A stretch of DNA of 5,993 bases. Origin: Bacteroidales bacterium. GTDB lineage: Bacteria > Bacteroidota > Bacteroidia > Bacteroidales > JAOZMU01. Position 1 is the first letter of the stretch. Each line of letters opens with the position of its first letter. A program made the translations under genes and the position numbers. Under the pieces are notes generated by a model. That model was given only the letters and a program-made list of their open reading frames with translations, did not search any database and was not told where the DNA came from. The stretch is taken from contig JAOZMU010000233.1 in assembly GCA_029934165.1 (NCBI GenBank), positions 1 to 5,993 on the forward strand. The letters are read 5' to 3'. Shown in pieces: positions 5,956-5,993 of the stretch.

Positions 5956-5993
5956 GGGGTGTTAATAATTAGCTATTTTTAGCTCTGTTAAAT

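Noticed and set aside
5890..5993. Search for Bacteroidota-type promoters (TTG near -33, TAnnTTTG near -7) before the genes
   Set aside because: No spacer gave both boxes at acceptable spacing, so no promoter is annotated.
1..5993. CRISPR array, tRNA or rRNA gene, or insertion sequence
   Set aside because: No regularly spaced direct repeats, no cloverleaf or rRNA sequence, and no transposase-like protein were seen.

Overview
The window looks like chromosomal DNA from a member of the Bacteroidota. This is inferred from protein style: a dihydrolipoyl dehydrogenase with the Flavobacteriia/Bacteroidales-like C-terminus, a signal peptide ending LSA-Q, a bleomycin-hydrolase-type peptidase ending in LPPWDPM, and a lipid-anchored peptidoglycan amidase. 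AT-rich spacers and the lack of clear Shine-Dalgarno sequences before the starts fit too. I cannot name a genus.

Layout. Positions 1-399 hold no gene I can support: an intrinsic terminator (116-147) for a plus-strand gene outside the window, a 92-bp repeat copy (A), a second terminator-like hairpin (277-308) and the leader of lpdA. Two plus-strand genes follow with a 22-bp gap, lpdA (400-1794) and an exported C1-family peptidase (1817-3223), closed by a strong intrinsic terminator (3241-3280). The spacer 3281-3505 holds repeat copy B. Two minus-strand genes fill the rest: cheR (3506-4327, apparent start disturbed by a one-base frame problem) and, upstream of it in its own reading direction, a lipoprotein with an Amidase_3 fold (4546-5889). 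The 218-bp gap between them holds repeat copy C. The last 104 bases are the leader of the lipoprotein gene.

The genes do not form an obvious single pathway. lpdA is the shared E3 of 2-oxoacid dehydrogenase and glycine cleavage complexes, here without its E1/E2 partners. The peptidase is a cell-envelope peptide-trimming enzyme, cheR an orphan chemoreceptor-type methyltransferase, and the amidase a cell-wall hydrolase.

The most unusual content is non-coding. An AT-rich element of about 95 bp occurs three times, always in the same orientation and always between genes. Its two ends can pair on the plus strand (a 13-bp stem in copy C, 10 of 11 in A, 8 of 10 in B). Copy A is bracketed by two terminator-like hairpins. 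It could be a dispersed structured RNA or a small mobile repeat. A second point is the cheR 5' end, where family-like sequence continues upstream of the only in-frame start candidate and joins an ATG-led peptide in the other frame at an A-tract.
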